DNA of 5,654 bases from Gammaproteobacteria bacterium (GTDB lineage Bacteria; Pseudomonadota; Gammaproteobacteria; UBA1113). A program made the translations under genes and the position numbers. The notes under the pieces were generated by a model. That model was not told where the DNA came from. It did not search any database and worked only from the letters and a program-made list of their open reading frames with translations. The stretch lies in the NCBI GenBank assembly GCA_019752835.1, contig JAIELR010000129.1, positions 1 to 5,654 on the forward strand, read 5' to 3'. Positions 1-4,747 of this stretch are shown here, one piece after another (position 1 is the first letter of the stretch; each line of letters begins with the position of its first letter).

Positions 1-52
1 TCATATCTATTTGTGGGATTATCGAGTAAGGTGTTGCCTCTATATTGAGCAT

Positions 53-66
53 TTAAAGCGCTTTAA
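53..66. repeat. 14-bp perfect palindrome (TTAAAGCGCTTTAA)
   Basis: The bases read identically on both strands with no unpaired centre, so this is a better candidate for a dimeric protein site than for an RNA hairpin. It lies about 65 bp beyond the lpxC stop and partly overlaps the first short repeat at its right edge. No known operator is recognised, and palindromes of this length in A+T-rich spacer can arise by chance. Confidence 0.45.
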
Positions 67-121
67 TACGGGCTACACTGTTTAAAAAATACCAGGGGAT
101 TCCTCCTCAGATACGGGCTAC
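66..121. repeat. Two 11-bp direct repeats (ATACGGGCTAC), likely REP remnants
   Basis: ATACGGGCTAC occurs at 66-76 and again at 111-121. Its last eight bases, CGGGCTAC, equal the outer end of the long repeat arm at 4497-4504 and nearly equal the arm ends CCAGGCTAC at 1377-1385 and 1464-1472. I infer that these are decayed ends of the same palindromic repeat family found on either side of the dnaX-recR-infA block. The match is short, so chance remains possible. Confidence 0.4.
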
Positions 122-131
122 GATTTCGAGT

Positions 132-1061
132 CTACACCAACACCAATTCAGGCTGCGCATAGCAAATAGGAACCTCGACTTCTTTCTTGTAAGTCACGTA
201 TTCCCAAGCCGTTTTATCCGCCATAATAGCGTGAAGCAGACGGTTATTCATGGCATGGCCTGACTTATAGCCTTCAAAAGCCCCTATTAAAGGCGATCCT
301 AACATCGATAAATCACCGACTGCATCAAGCATTTTATGACGAACTAACTCATCTTGGTAACGTAAACCACCTTCATTCATAATACGATATTCATCGATCA
401 TAATGGCATTATCGAGACTGCCGCCTAAAGCCAAATTACGGGAACGTAACCATTCATATTCTGCTTTGAAGCCAAAGGTTCGAGCACGACTCACTTCTTT
501 AACAAAAGAAGTTGAGGATAAATCCATCGATAAGGACTGCGGACCATTAAACAACGGGTGATCGAATTCAATGGTAAAATCCATTTTAAATCCGTGATAA
601 GGCAAAAATTTGGCATATTTATACTGGGCGGTATCTGGCTGCCCATCTTCAACCATGATCGGTTTTAAAATACGAATAAATTTCTTATTGGCTTGCTGAG
701 TACTAATACCCACGGACTGAATCAAAAAAACAAATGGCGCAGCACTACCATCCATAATCGGTATTTCAGCCGCATCAACATCAATAAAAAGATTGTCTAT
801 TCCCAACGCAGCAATTGCAGACAACAAATGCTCAACGGTAGCAACACGAACACTGCCTACCCCTATCGTCGTTGCCAATAAAGTATCCACGACAAACTCA
901 GCACGCGCGGGGATCTCTATAACTGGCTTCACATCAATACGTCGAAAAACGATGCCAGTGTTGACTGGCGCAGGATAAAGCGAGAGTGTCACTTTTTGCC
1001 CTGAATGAAGGCCAATACCTGTTGTCGAAATGCTTTGCTTGATAGTACGCTGCTTTGGCAT
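132..1061 (-). CDS. lpxC: UDP-3-O-acyl-N-acetylglucosamine deacetylase LpxC
   Basis: LpxC is the cytosolic zinc hydrolase that removes the acetyl group from UDP-3-O-acyl-GlcNAc, the committed step of lipid A synthesis. The protein has 309 residues, against 305 in E. coli, and aligns along its whole length. Visible family signatures are VEHLLSA with zinc ligand H78 and general base E77, [11 protein letters not shown] (100-110), SRARTFGF (191-198), [10 protein letters not shown] with zinc ligands H242 and D246, and SGHA with catalytic H269. About six extra residues relative to E. coli lie near 141-150. The reading frame is open to an ATG at 1112, but family alignment starts at MPKQRT and a Shine-Dalgarno site sits just before that codon, so I place the start at 1061. 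The C-terminus ends in the non-polar LVLV, reminiscent of the E. coli tail recognised by FtsH. The gene is divergent from ffs, so it is not directly behind ftsZ as in many relatives. Confidence 0.96.
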   Translation of the reverse strand: MPKQRTIKQSISTTGIGLHSGQKVTLSLYPAPVNTGIVFRRIDVKPVIEIPARAEFVVDTLLATTIGVGSVRVATVEHLLSAIAALGIDNLFIDVDAAEIPIMDGSAAPFVFLIQSVGISTQQANKKFIRILKPIMVEDGQPDTAQYKYAKFLPYHGFKMDFTIEFDHPLFNGPQSLSMDLSSTSFVKEVSRARTFGFKAEYEWLRSRNLALGGSLDNAIMIDEYRIMNEGGLRYQDELVRHKMLDAVGDLSMLGSPLIGAFEGYKSGHAMNNRLLHAIMADKTAWEYVTYKKEVEVPICYAQPELVLV

Positions 1062-1069
1062 CCAATATA

Positions 1070-1074
1070 TCCTC
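1070..1074 (-). promoter_or_regulatory. lpxC ribosome binding site (decides start)
   Basis: On the minus strand GAGGA stands 8 nt before the ATG at 1061. A competing in-frame ATG at 1076-1074 overlaps this site, and the furthest upstream ATG at 1112 lies upstream of the candidate promoter's predicted transcript start. Both alternatives are therefore unlikely, and the 17 extra residues they would add do not resemble LpxC. Confidence 0.75.
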
Positions 1075-1098
1075 ATGAACCATGTTGAAAATGGCACC

Positions 1099-1126
1099 AT
1101 TCTAACACACATAAATCCGTATACAA
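1099..1126 (-). promoter_or_regulatory. Candidate lpxC promoter (extended -10)
   Basis: On the minus strand TGT-TAGAAT (1107-1099) forms an extended -10 with five of six consensus bases. A weak -35, TTGTAT (1126-1121), lies 16 bp upstream. Transcription would start near 1092 and leave a leader of about 30 nt. This is pattern matching only. Confidence 0.4.
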
Positions 1127-1131
1127 AGTAC

Positions 1132-1158
1132 TTGCCTGAAACAACGCTTAATGATAGT
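1132..1158 (+). promoter_or_regulatory. Candidate ffs promoter
   Basis: TTGCCT (1132-1137) and GATAGT (1153-1158) each match four of six consensus bases, but the spacer is only 15 bp. Transcription would start around 1165, a few bases before the mature 4.5S RNA, consistent with 5' trimming of a precursor. The site lies back to back with the lpxC promoter. The real -10 may be a nearby alternative such as TAATGA at 1149. Confidence 0.25.
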
Positions 1159-1170
1159 CTTCGGTCTCAA

Positions 1171-1285
1171 TGGTGACCTAATTGGTACACTCGCAATGCG
1201 ACAAGATGAACCCCGCCAGGTCTGGAAAGAAGCAACGGTAATTTTGAATACATGTGCCGGGTTGTGGCTATTTAGGTTGCCACCA
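1171..1285 (+). ncRNA. ffs: 4.5S RNA (bacterial SRP RNA)
   Basis: This is the RNA of the signal recognition particle, which binds Ffh and helps target nascent inner-membrane proteins to FtsY. The ends pair: UGGUG (1171-1175) with CACCA (1281-1285), and ACCUA (1176-1180) with UAGGU (1273-1277), leaving a 3-nt bulge. The apical Ffh-binding domain has the conserved CCAGGUC, a GGAA tetraloop (1224-1227) and the AGCA internal-loop strand (1231-1234), followed on the 3' side by GUGCCGGG (1254-1261). The tetraloop closing pair is U1223-A1228, where E. coli has C-G, a compensatory change that supports a functional RNA. The length of about 115 nt is that of the short gammaproteobacterial form. Exact ends are inferred from pairing. 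Confidence 0.93.
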
Positions 1286-1299
1286 ACATTTTAAAATGT
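1286..1299. repeat. 14-bp perfect palindrome after ffs (ACATTTTAAAATGT)
   Basis: A perfect palindrome begins directly after the 3' end of the 4.5S RNA and overlaps the first two bases of the following long hairpin. It has no G+C stem and is not a normal intrinsic terminator. It could mark an RNA 3' end region, a protein site, or simply an A+T-rich junction. Confidence 0.4.
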
Positions 1300-1385
1300 A
1301 GCCTGGATGGAGCGCAGCGGAATCCGGGGAATGTATCCTGATGGAGCTTCCCTTCCCGGATTCCGCTGCGCTCCATCCAGGCTAC
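1298..1385. repeat. REP/BIME-like element: perfect 31-bp inverted repeat
   Basis: Arm 1298-1328 (starting GTAGCCTGGATGGAGCGCAG) is the exact reverse complement of 1355-1385, separated by a 26-nt loop. Each arm is itself imperfectly palindromic (GGAT...ATCC with an inner GC...GC), as in REP sequences. Transcription in either direction would give a very stable 31-bp stem. No T run follows, so it is not a classic terminator, but it could block 3' exonucleases or impede polymerase between ffs and dnaX. The loop shares AATG, TATCCTG and CTTCCC with the loop of the element at 4412-4504, so the whole hairpin looks like one unit. Confidence 0.85.
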
Positions 1386-1505
1386 GAGACATCCAAGATA
1401 CATTAAGTTCCTTTACGAAGGGGGCTTGTAGGATACATTTCCCCGGATTCCGCTGCGCTCCATCCAGGCTACGGGACATCCGAGATACATTAAGTTCCTT
1501 TACGA
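1355..1505. repeat. 64-bp direct repeat, two copies at 87-bp period
   Basis: Positions 1355-1418 and 1442-1505 are the same at 62 of 64 bases, differing at 1387/1474 and 1395/1482. Each copy holds the 31-bp palindromic arm followed by a tail of about 33 bp ending in TTAAGTTCCTTTACGA. The second copy ends seven bases before the dnaX ATG. The high identity points to recent duplication or gene conversion. Open frames on either strand here (encoding peptides with SLDGAQRNPG or MERSGIRG) are by-products of the repeat. Confidence 0.85.
1420..1472. repeat. Probable truncated hairpin element (loop plus one arm)
   Basis: The third copy of the 31-bp arm (1442-1472) is preceded by GGGGGCTTGTAGGATACATTT. 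This resembles the reverse-complemented loop of the element at 4412-4504 (G run, CTTGCAGGATAC) and also the reverse complement of the loop start of the neighbouring element. I infer a third hairpin element in the opposite orientation that has lost its left arm. Confidence 0.55.
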
Positions 1506-1512
1506 GTAGTAT

Positions 1513-3186
1513 ATGACCCATCAAGTTCTAGCCCGTAAATGGCGCCCCCAAACCTTTGCCGATGTTTCAGGGCAAACACATGTTGTCCGCGCCCTATCTA
1601 ATGCACTGGCACAACACCGTCTTCATCATGCCTATTTGTTAACCGGAACACGTGGCGTAGGAAAAACCAGTTTAGCTCGAATCTTAGCCAAATGCCTGAA
1701 CTGTGAAAAAGGCATTAGTAACACACCCTGCTTAACCTGCAGCCATTGTCAGGCGATTGAGCAGAATCAATTTATCGACCTTATTGAAATCGATGCTGCT
1801 TCGCGGACCCGCGTTGAAGATACCCGAGAATTATTAGATAACGTGCAATATATGCCGACGATAGGCCGCTATAAAGTCTATTTGATCGACGAAGTTCATA
1901 TGTTATCTAATCATAGTTTTAATGCATTACTAAAAACACTGGAAGAGCCTCCCGCTCACGTTATTTTTATTTTGGCAACCACAGATCCCGAACGCCTTCC
2001 CGTCACCGTACGCTCACGCTGCTTACACTTTCAGTTAAAAGCAATGTCCCCAGAACAAATCACGCAACGCCTGGCCGTTATTTTAGAGGCAGAGCAACTT
2101 AAATATACGACTGCAGCACTCGCCGCTATTGCACACGCAGCTCAAGGCAGCATGCGGGATGCATTATCCTTGCTTGATCAAGTCATTGCATTGGGTCAAG
2201 GCGACGTCACGGAGCAGGCTGCTTTTGATTTACTCGGCGGCATAAACACCGAAGGTATCCTAGCCTTACTGCGCTCTCTTACGAATAATGAAGGTAAAGC
2301 TCTGCTTGAAACGAGTCAACGCTGGTTAAGTGAAGGCGTTGATTTTCAACTTGCACTGGATGCTATTATTGATAATTTACATCAAATTAGCCTACTGCAA
2401 GTCATACCTGATGCCAATGAATTTGATAGTTGTCATGCTATGCGCCAAGCCTTGGCATCCGATCTTCAGAAAGAACAGGTTCAACTTTACTATCAAATCG
2501 CCCTTTATGGGAAACGCGATCTGGCCTATGCTCCAACGCCTCGACTCGGTTTTGAAATGACCCTATTGCGTATGTTGGCTTTCTCACCGGCCAAATCGAT
2601 TGATGCACCTAAAATAATAGCTAATTTAAATTTAGAAAGTCCTCCCGTTCAAATTGCTAGCGCCACTATTCCCGCTATCATTGCAGCACCAGAAGAACCG
2701 CCTTCAACCGCTCCTATTTTGTCGAGCCAAGAACCATCAACCATAGTGTCAGTGAACCCGATTGATACGCCAAGCACTATTAGACCTCTTATTGATTGGC
2801 CAGTCCTTATCACCCAACTCCAACTCAAGGGCCCCTCGAAACTGCTTGCCGAATCATGCGTATTGAAGCAGTACGATAATGAAACAGGCATCATACTCGA
2901 GCTCGATCCTAAACAACAGCCCATGTTAACTCAGTTAAGTCAAGAAAAATTAACGCAAGCAATCAGCATCTATTTTGCTAAATCTATTTGTGTTAAAATC
3001 GAAATTGGTCGATCTGGTCTAGCAAGCCCCGCTAATCTCGTGCAACAGCGAGAAGCTGCTGCGCTTCATCAGGCAGAACAAAGCCTATTAAATGACCCTG
3101 GTTTACAGTCGCTGCTGCATCGATTTGATGCAGCTATCGAACCTGGCTCAATTCAACCGAAAATTTATGAGGAAACAAGCAAATGA
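1513..3186 (+). CDS. dnaX: DNA polymerase III subunit tau (DnaX clamp loader)
   Basis: DnaX is the ATPase of the clamp loader that places the beta clamp on DNA; full-length tau also tethers the polymerase core. The 557-residue protein opens with MTHQVLARKWRPQTF, aligning from residue 1 with E. coli. The AAA+ part has Walker A GTRGVGKT (45-52), zinc cysteines C64, C73, C76 and C79, Walker B LIDEVH (124-129), the SRC motif with arginine finger R169, and GSMRDALSLLDQ (212-223). The collar domain ends near GFEMTLLRMLAF (346-357). A Pro/Ser/Thr-rich linker (about 358-425) leads to a tau-specific C-terminal domain (about 426-557). E. coli tau has 643 residues; most of the difference lies in the linker and DnaB-binding region. 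No A-AAA-AAG slippery heptamer and no run of six or more A or T was seen, so production of a short gamma form is not evident. The ribosome site is weak (GAG, 1504-1506), at the edge of the upstream repeat. The stop overlaps the ybaB start by 4 nt. Confidence 0.97.
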   Translation: MTHQVLARKWRPQTFADVSGQTHVVRALSNALAQHRLHHAYLLTGTRGVGKTSLARILAKCLNCEKGISNTPCLTCSHCQAIEQNQFIDLIEIDAASRTRVEDTRELLDNVQYMPTIGRYKVYLIDEVHMLSNHSFNALLKTLEEPPAHVIFILATTDPERLPVTVRSRCLHFQLKAMSPEQITQRLAVILEAEQLKYTTAALAAIAHAAQGSMRDALSLLDQVIALGQGDVTEQAAFDLLGGINTEGILALLRSLTNNEGKALLETSQRWLSEGVDFQLALDAIIDNLHQISLLQVIPDANEFDSCHAMRQALASDLQKEQVQLYYQIALYGKRDLAYAPTPRLGFEMTLLRMLAFSPAKSIDAPKIIANLNLESPPVQIASATIPAIIAAPEEPPSTAPILSSQEPSTIVSVNPIDTPSTIRPLIDWPVLITQLQLKGPSKLLAESCVLKQYDNETGIILELDPKQQPMLTQLSQEKLTQAISIYFAKSICVKIEIGRSGLASPANLVQQREAAALHQAEQSLLNDPGLQSLLHRFDAAIEPGSIQPKIYEETSK

Positions 3187-3521
3187 AACCAAATTTCAAT
3201 CAAATTATGAAACAGGCGCAACAATTGCAATCCAAGTTAGAACAAGCTCAGCTTGATATTAAAGCGCTCATGGTTGAGGGCGTTGCAGGTGCGGGCCTTG
3301 TGCGCATTAAAATGGATGGTGTCCATCGCATTCACGCAGTCAAGATCAATGAAGATTTAATGAAAGATGAGCGTGAAGTGTTAGAAGATTTAGTTGCAGC
3401 TGCCTATAATGATGCTGCACGTAAGATAGAAGAAATGACCAAGAAAATCATGGAAGATGTGGCTGGCGGTGCTGGCGGCGCGGGTGGTCTCGCTGGTATG
3501 CAAGGAATGCTTGGCGCATAA
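3183..3521 (+). CDS. ybaB: YbaB/EbfC family nucleoid-associated protein
   Basis: YbaB/EbfC proteins are small dimeric DNA-binding proteins associated with the nucleoid; their exact role is still poorly defined. This one has 112 residues (E. coli 109). It shows an N-terminal helical segment rich in Q, K and E (about 6-32, with IMKQAQQLQSKLEQAQ), the GAGLV turn (36-40) and the conserved LEDLVAAAYNDAARKIEE (67-84). The C-terminal tail (about 94-112) is unusually rich in Gly, Ala and Met and probably flexible. The ATG overlaps the dnaX stop as ATGA, and GAGGA at 3169-3173 gives a good ribosome site 9 nt upstream, so it is cotranscribed and likely translationally coupled with dnaX. The dnaX-ybaB-recR order is widely conserved in bacteria. 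Confidence 0.95.
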   Translation: MKPNFNQIMKQAQQLQSKLEQAQLDIKALMVEGVAGAGLVRIKMDGVHRIHAVKINEDLMKDEREVLEDLVAAAYNDAARKIEEMTKKIMEDVAGGAGGAGGLAGMQGMLGA

Positions 3522-3523
3522 TT

Positions 3524-4117
3524 ATGACGCCTCTGCTTCAACAATTGGTCCAATCACTGCGCTGTATGCCAGGGATTGGGCCAAAATCCGCCCAACGAAT
3601 CGCTTTTCATTTGTTGCGACATAGAGATGATGCAAGAATATTAGCTGACTCATTGCACGAAGCGATGGATAAAATTGCTTATTGTGCCTCTTGCCGCACT
3701 TTTTCAGAAACAGATCTGTGTGTTTTCTGCGCGAGCGATCGCCGGGACAAAAGCATTATGTGTATCGTCGAATCCCCCGCTGACCAATATGCCATTGAAC
3801 AAACAGCTTATCGAGGCATGTACTTTGTTCTACACGGTCGCCTTTCTCCACTCGATGGAATCGGTCCCGATGAAATTGGCATGACTCATTTACGTGAGCG
3901 CTTGAGCGCAGAGCTAGAGTTACGTGAAATTATTATTGCGACGAATCCAACCCTCGAAGGTGAGGCTACCGCTTACTATATCGCTCAGCTGGCAAAACAG
4001 TCCCAAATTGCCTGTACTCGCATTGCTCATGGGGTCCCTTTAGGCGGTGAGCTCGAGTCTATAGACACCGGTACACTTACTCATGCATTTGCGGGTAGAG
4101 GTATTATTGCTGGATAA
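3524..4117 (+). CDS. recR: Recombination mediator protein RecR
   Basis: RecR works with RecO (and RecF) to load RecA onto SSB-coated single-stranded DNA at gaps and stalled forks. The protein has 197 residues (E. coli 201) and all family parts in order: a helix-hairpin-helix with PGIGPKSAQR (16-25), a four-cysteine zinc finger (C54, C57, C66, C69), a Toprim domain starting near residue 78 with VESPADQYAIE (82-92), GRLSPLDGIGP (105-115), ATNPTLEGEATA (139-150), and the C-terminal RIAHGVPLGGELE (166-178). It starts 2 nt after the ybaB stop. The only Shine-Dalgarno-like stretch, AAGGAA (3502-3507), is about 16 nt before the ATG, too far for ordinary use, so translation probably depends on ribosomes finishing ybaB. 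Confidence 0.97.
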   Translation: MTPLLQQLVQSLRCMPGIGPKSAQRIAFHLLRHRDDARILADSLHEAMDKIAYCASCRTFSETDLCVFCASDRRDKSIMCIVESPADQYAIEQTAYRGMYFVLHGRLSPLDGIGPDEIGMTHLRERLSAELELREIIIATNPTLEGEATAYYIAQLAKQSQIACTRIAHGVPLGGELESIDTGTLTHAFAGRGIIAG

Positions 4118-4126
4118 GTAATTTTT

Positions 4127-4155
4127 TTGCTATCTTGAGAAATTTCAGGTACATT
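4127..4155 (+). promoter_or_regulatory. Candidate infA promoter
   Basis: TTGCTA (4127-4132) and TACATT (4150-4155), each four of six to consensus, are separated by the preferred 17 bp. Transcription would start near 4162, leaving a leader of about 26 nt before infA. The 70-bp gap after recR, against 2 nt or overlaps further upstream, also suggests infA has its own promoter. The T run at 4122-4128 follows no G+C stem, so I do not call a terminator for recR. Confidence 0.35.
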
Positions 4156-4187
4156 ACGCGCAGTCAAGAAAAATTATTGAGGATGTT

Positions 4188-4409
4188 ATGGCTAAAGAAG
4201 ATCATATTGAGATGCCCGGCGTGGTTATTGAAACACTTCCTAATACTATGTTTCGCGTTAAGCTGGAAAATGGCCATCTAATTATTGCCCATATCTCTGG
4301 TAAAATGAGAAAAAATTATATTCGTATTTTAACGGGTGATAAAGTAACTGTACAAATGACACCGTATGATTTGAGTAAAGGCAGAATTGTGTTTCGAGAT
4401 AAAGAATAG
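4188..4409 (+). CDS. infA: Translation initiation factor IF-1
   Basis: IF-1 is a small OB-fold protein that binds the 30S A site and assists IF-2 and IF-3 during initiation. The 73 residues match E. coli IF-1 (72) almost throughout, including [11 protein letters not shown] at the start, [14 protein letters not shown] (17-30), the invariant [20 protein letters not shown] (34-53) and [13 protein letters not shown] (58-70). The Shine-Dalgarno GAGGA (4179-4183) ends only 4 nt before the ATG, slightly close but usable. The gene follows recR on the same strand with its own candidate promoter, and its stop codon lies 2 nt before a long palindromic element that may shape the 3' end of its mRNA. In E. 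coli infA lies near aat and clpA, so this location differs. Confidence 0.97.
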   Translation: MAKEDHIEMPGVVIETLPNTMFRVKLENGHLIIAHISGKMRKNYIRILTGDKVTVQMTPYDLSKGRIVFRDKE

Positions 4410-4411
4410 TT

Positions 4412-4504
4412 GTAGCCCGGATGAAGCGCAGCGCAATCCGGGAATGAGTATCCTGCAAGATCTCTTCCCCCCCCCCGGATTGCGCTACGCTTCATCCGGG
4501 CTAC
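4412..4504. repeat. REP/BIME-like hairpin element with C10 tract
   Basis: Arm 4412-4442 (starting GTAGCCCGGATGAAGCGCAG) pairs with 4474-4504 at 30 of 31 positions, the exception being A4487. The 31-nt loop ends in a run of ten C (4467-4476) that continues into the right arm. The left arm equals the arm at 1298-1328 at 28 of 31 positions (changes at arm positions 7, 13 and 23), so this is a second subfamily of the same repeat. It sits between the stop codons of the convergent genes infA (2 nt away) and rubredoxin (15 nt away), a typical location for REP/BIME elements. It could stabilise both mRNAs or hinder readthrough; no T run marks it as an intrinsic terminator. Confidence 0.88.
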
Positions 4505-4519
4505 GATACCTCTGCGGTC

Positions 4520-4684
4520 TTAAATCTCAACCATCTCAAAATCATCCTTAGTCGCGCCACACTCAGGACAACGCCAATTAGGCGACAAATCATCCCAAAG
4601 TGTACCGGCTGGAATACCCTCTTCAGGCCAACCTGCAACTTCATCATAAATCAAGCCACATAATAAACACATATATTTTTTCAT
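4520..4684 (-). CDS. Rubredoxin
   Basis: The minus strand encodes a 54-residue rubredoxin, a small soluble protein that carries one electron on a single iron held by four cysteines. Both iron-binding knuckles are present: MCLLCGLIYDE with C6 and C9, and WRCPECGATKDDFE with C39 and C42. The usual aromatic and acidic residues are also present (Y4, Y13, W30, W37, F49; GIPAGTLWDDL 23-33). Length is standard. The ATG at 4684-4682 is preceded by a weak ribosome site, GGGAA (4697-4693), 8 nt upstream. It lies 60 bp downstream of the TerC-family gene on the same strand but has its own candidate promoter in that gap. No reductase or oxygenase partner is visible here, so the electron-transfer pathway cannot be named. 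Confidence 0.93.
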   Translation of the reverse strand: MKKYMCLLCGLIYDEVAGWPEEGIPAGTLWDDLSPNWRCPECGATKDDFEMVEI

Positions 4685-4718
4685 TTATTTTATTCCCATG
4701 CAGTAAAAAATTTTATAT

Positions 4719-4747
4719 ATTCTAACATTATTTTAACGAGGTAGCTA
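4719..4747 (-). promoter_or_regulatory. Candidate rubredoxin promoter (extended -10)
   Basis: On the minus strand TGTTAGAAT (4727-4719) is an extended -10 element, identical base for base to the one proposed for lpxC. The -35 region would fall on the stop codon of the TerC-family gene and is weak (TAGCTA). Transcription would start near 4712, with a leader of about 27 nt. The gap is very A+T-rich, so chance matches are likely. Confidence 0.35.

Larger units (their letters stand above)
1..131. other. Non-coding region downstream of lpxC, with repeat remnants
   Basis: This stretch follows the lpxC stop codon and reaches the window edge. I see no convincing gene in it. A plus-strand frame is open from position 2 to a TAA at 83-85 (27 codons), but it has no visible start, no recognisable motif and runs through repeat remnants, so I do not call it a gene end. 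The stretch holds a 14-bp perfect palindrome (53-66) and two copies of an 11-bp repeat (66-76 and 111-121). I see no G+C-rich stem followed by a T run that would act as a standard terminator for lpxC. Confidence 0.5.

Noticed and set aside
2..85. Possible C-terminal end of a plus-strand gene (27 codons to TAA at 83)
   Set aside because: No recognisable protein signature, and it runs through a palindrome and a repeat remnant. Without sequence to the left it cannot be supported.
693..978. Two plus-strand open frames of about 61 codons
   Set aside because: They lie entirely antisense to lpxC, whose protein matches its family across the same bases.
1062..1112. 17-residue N-terminal extension of LpxC from the ATG at 1112
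   Set aside because: It does not align with LpxC, lies upstream of or across the candidate promoter and the GAGGA site, and the ATG at 1061 fits both family and ribosome site.
1298..1505. CRISPR array
   Set aside because: Copies differ in orientation, the spacer between repeats is itself repeat-derived, only three arms exist, and no cas gene is nearby.
1291..1524. Minus-strand 77-codon open frame and plus-strand 69-codon frame (1307-1516) over the repeats
   Set aside because: Both consist of translated repeat arms (SLDGAQRNPG- and MERSGIRG-type peptides) and contain internal duplications matching the DNA repeats. Such frames are a by-product of this palindrome family.
2330..2924. Plus-strand 76-codon frame and minus-strand 91-codon frame inside dnaX
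   Set aside because: They overlap well-conserved collar and C-terminal parts of DnaX in other frames and show no motif of their own. The plus-strand frame was considered as a possible frameshift product, but no slippery site leads into it.
3675..3884. 69-codon open frame inside recR
   Set aside because: It is a +1 shadow of the conserved RecR zinc-finger and Toprim coding sequence.
4412..4504. Bidirectional intrinsic terminator for infA and rubredoxin
   Set aside because: The stem is strong but neither strand has a T run after it, so a standard terminator is not supported; a REP-type role is more likely.
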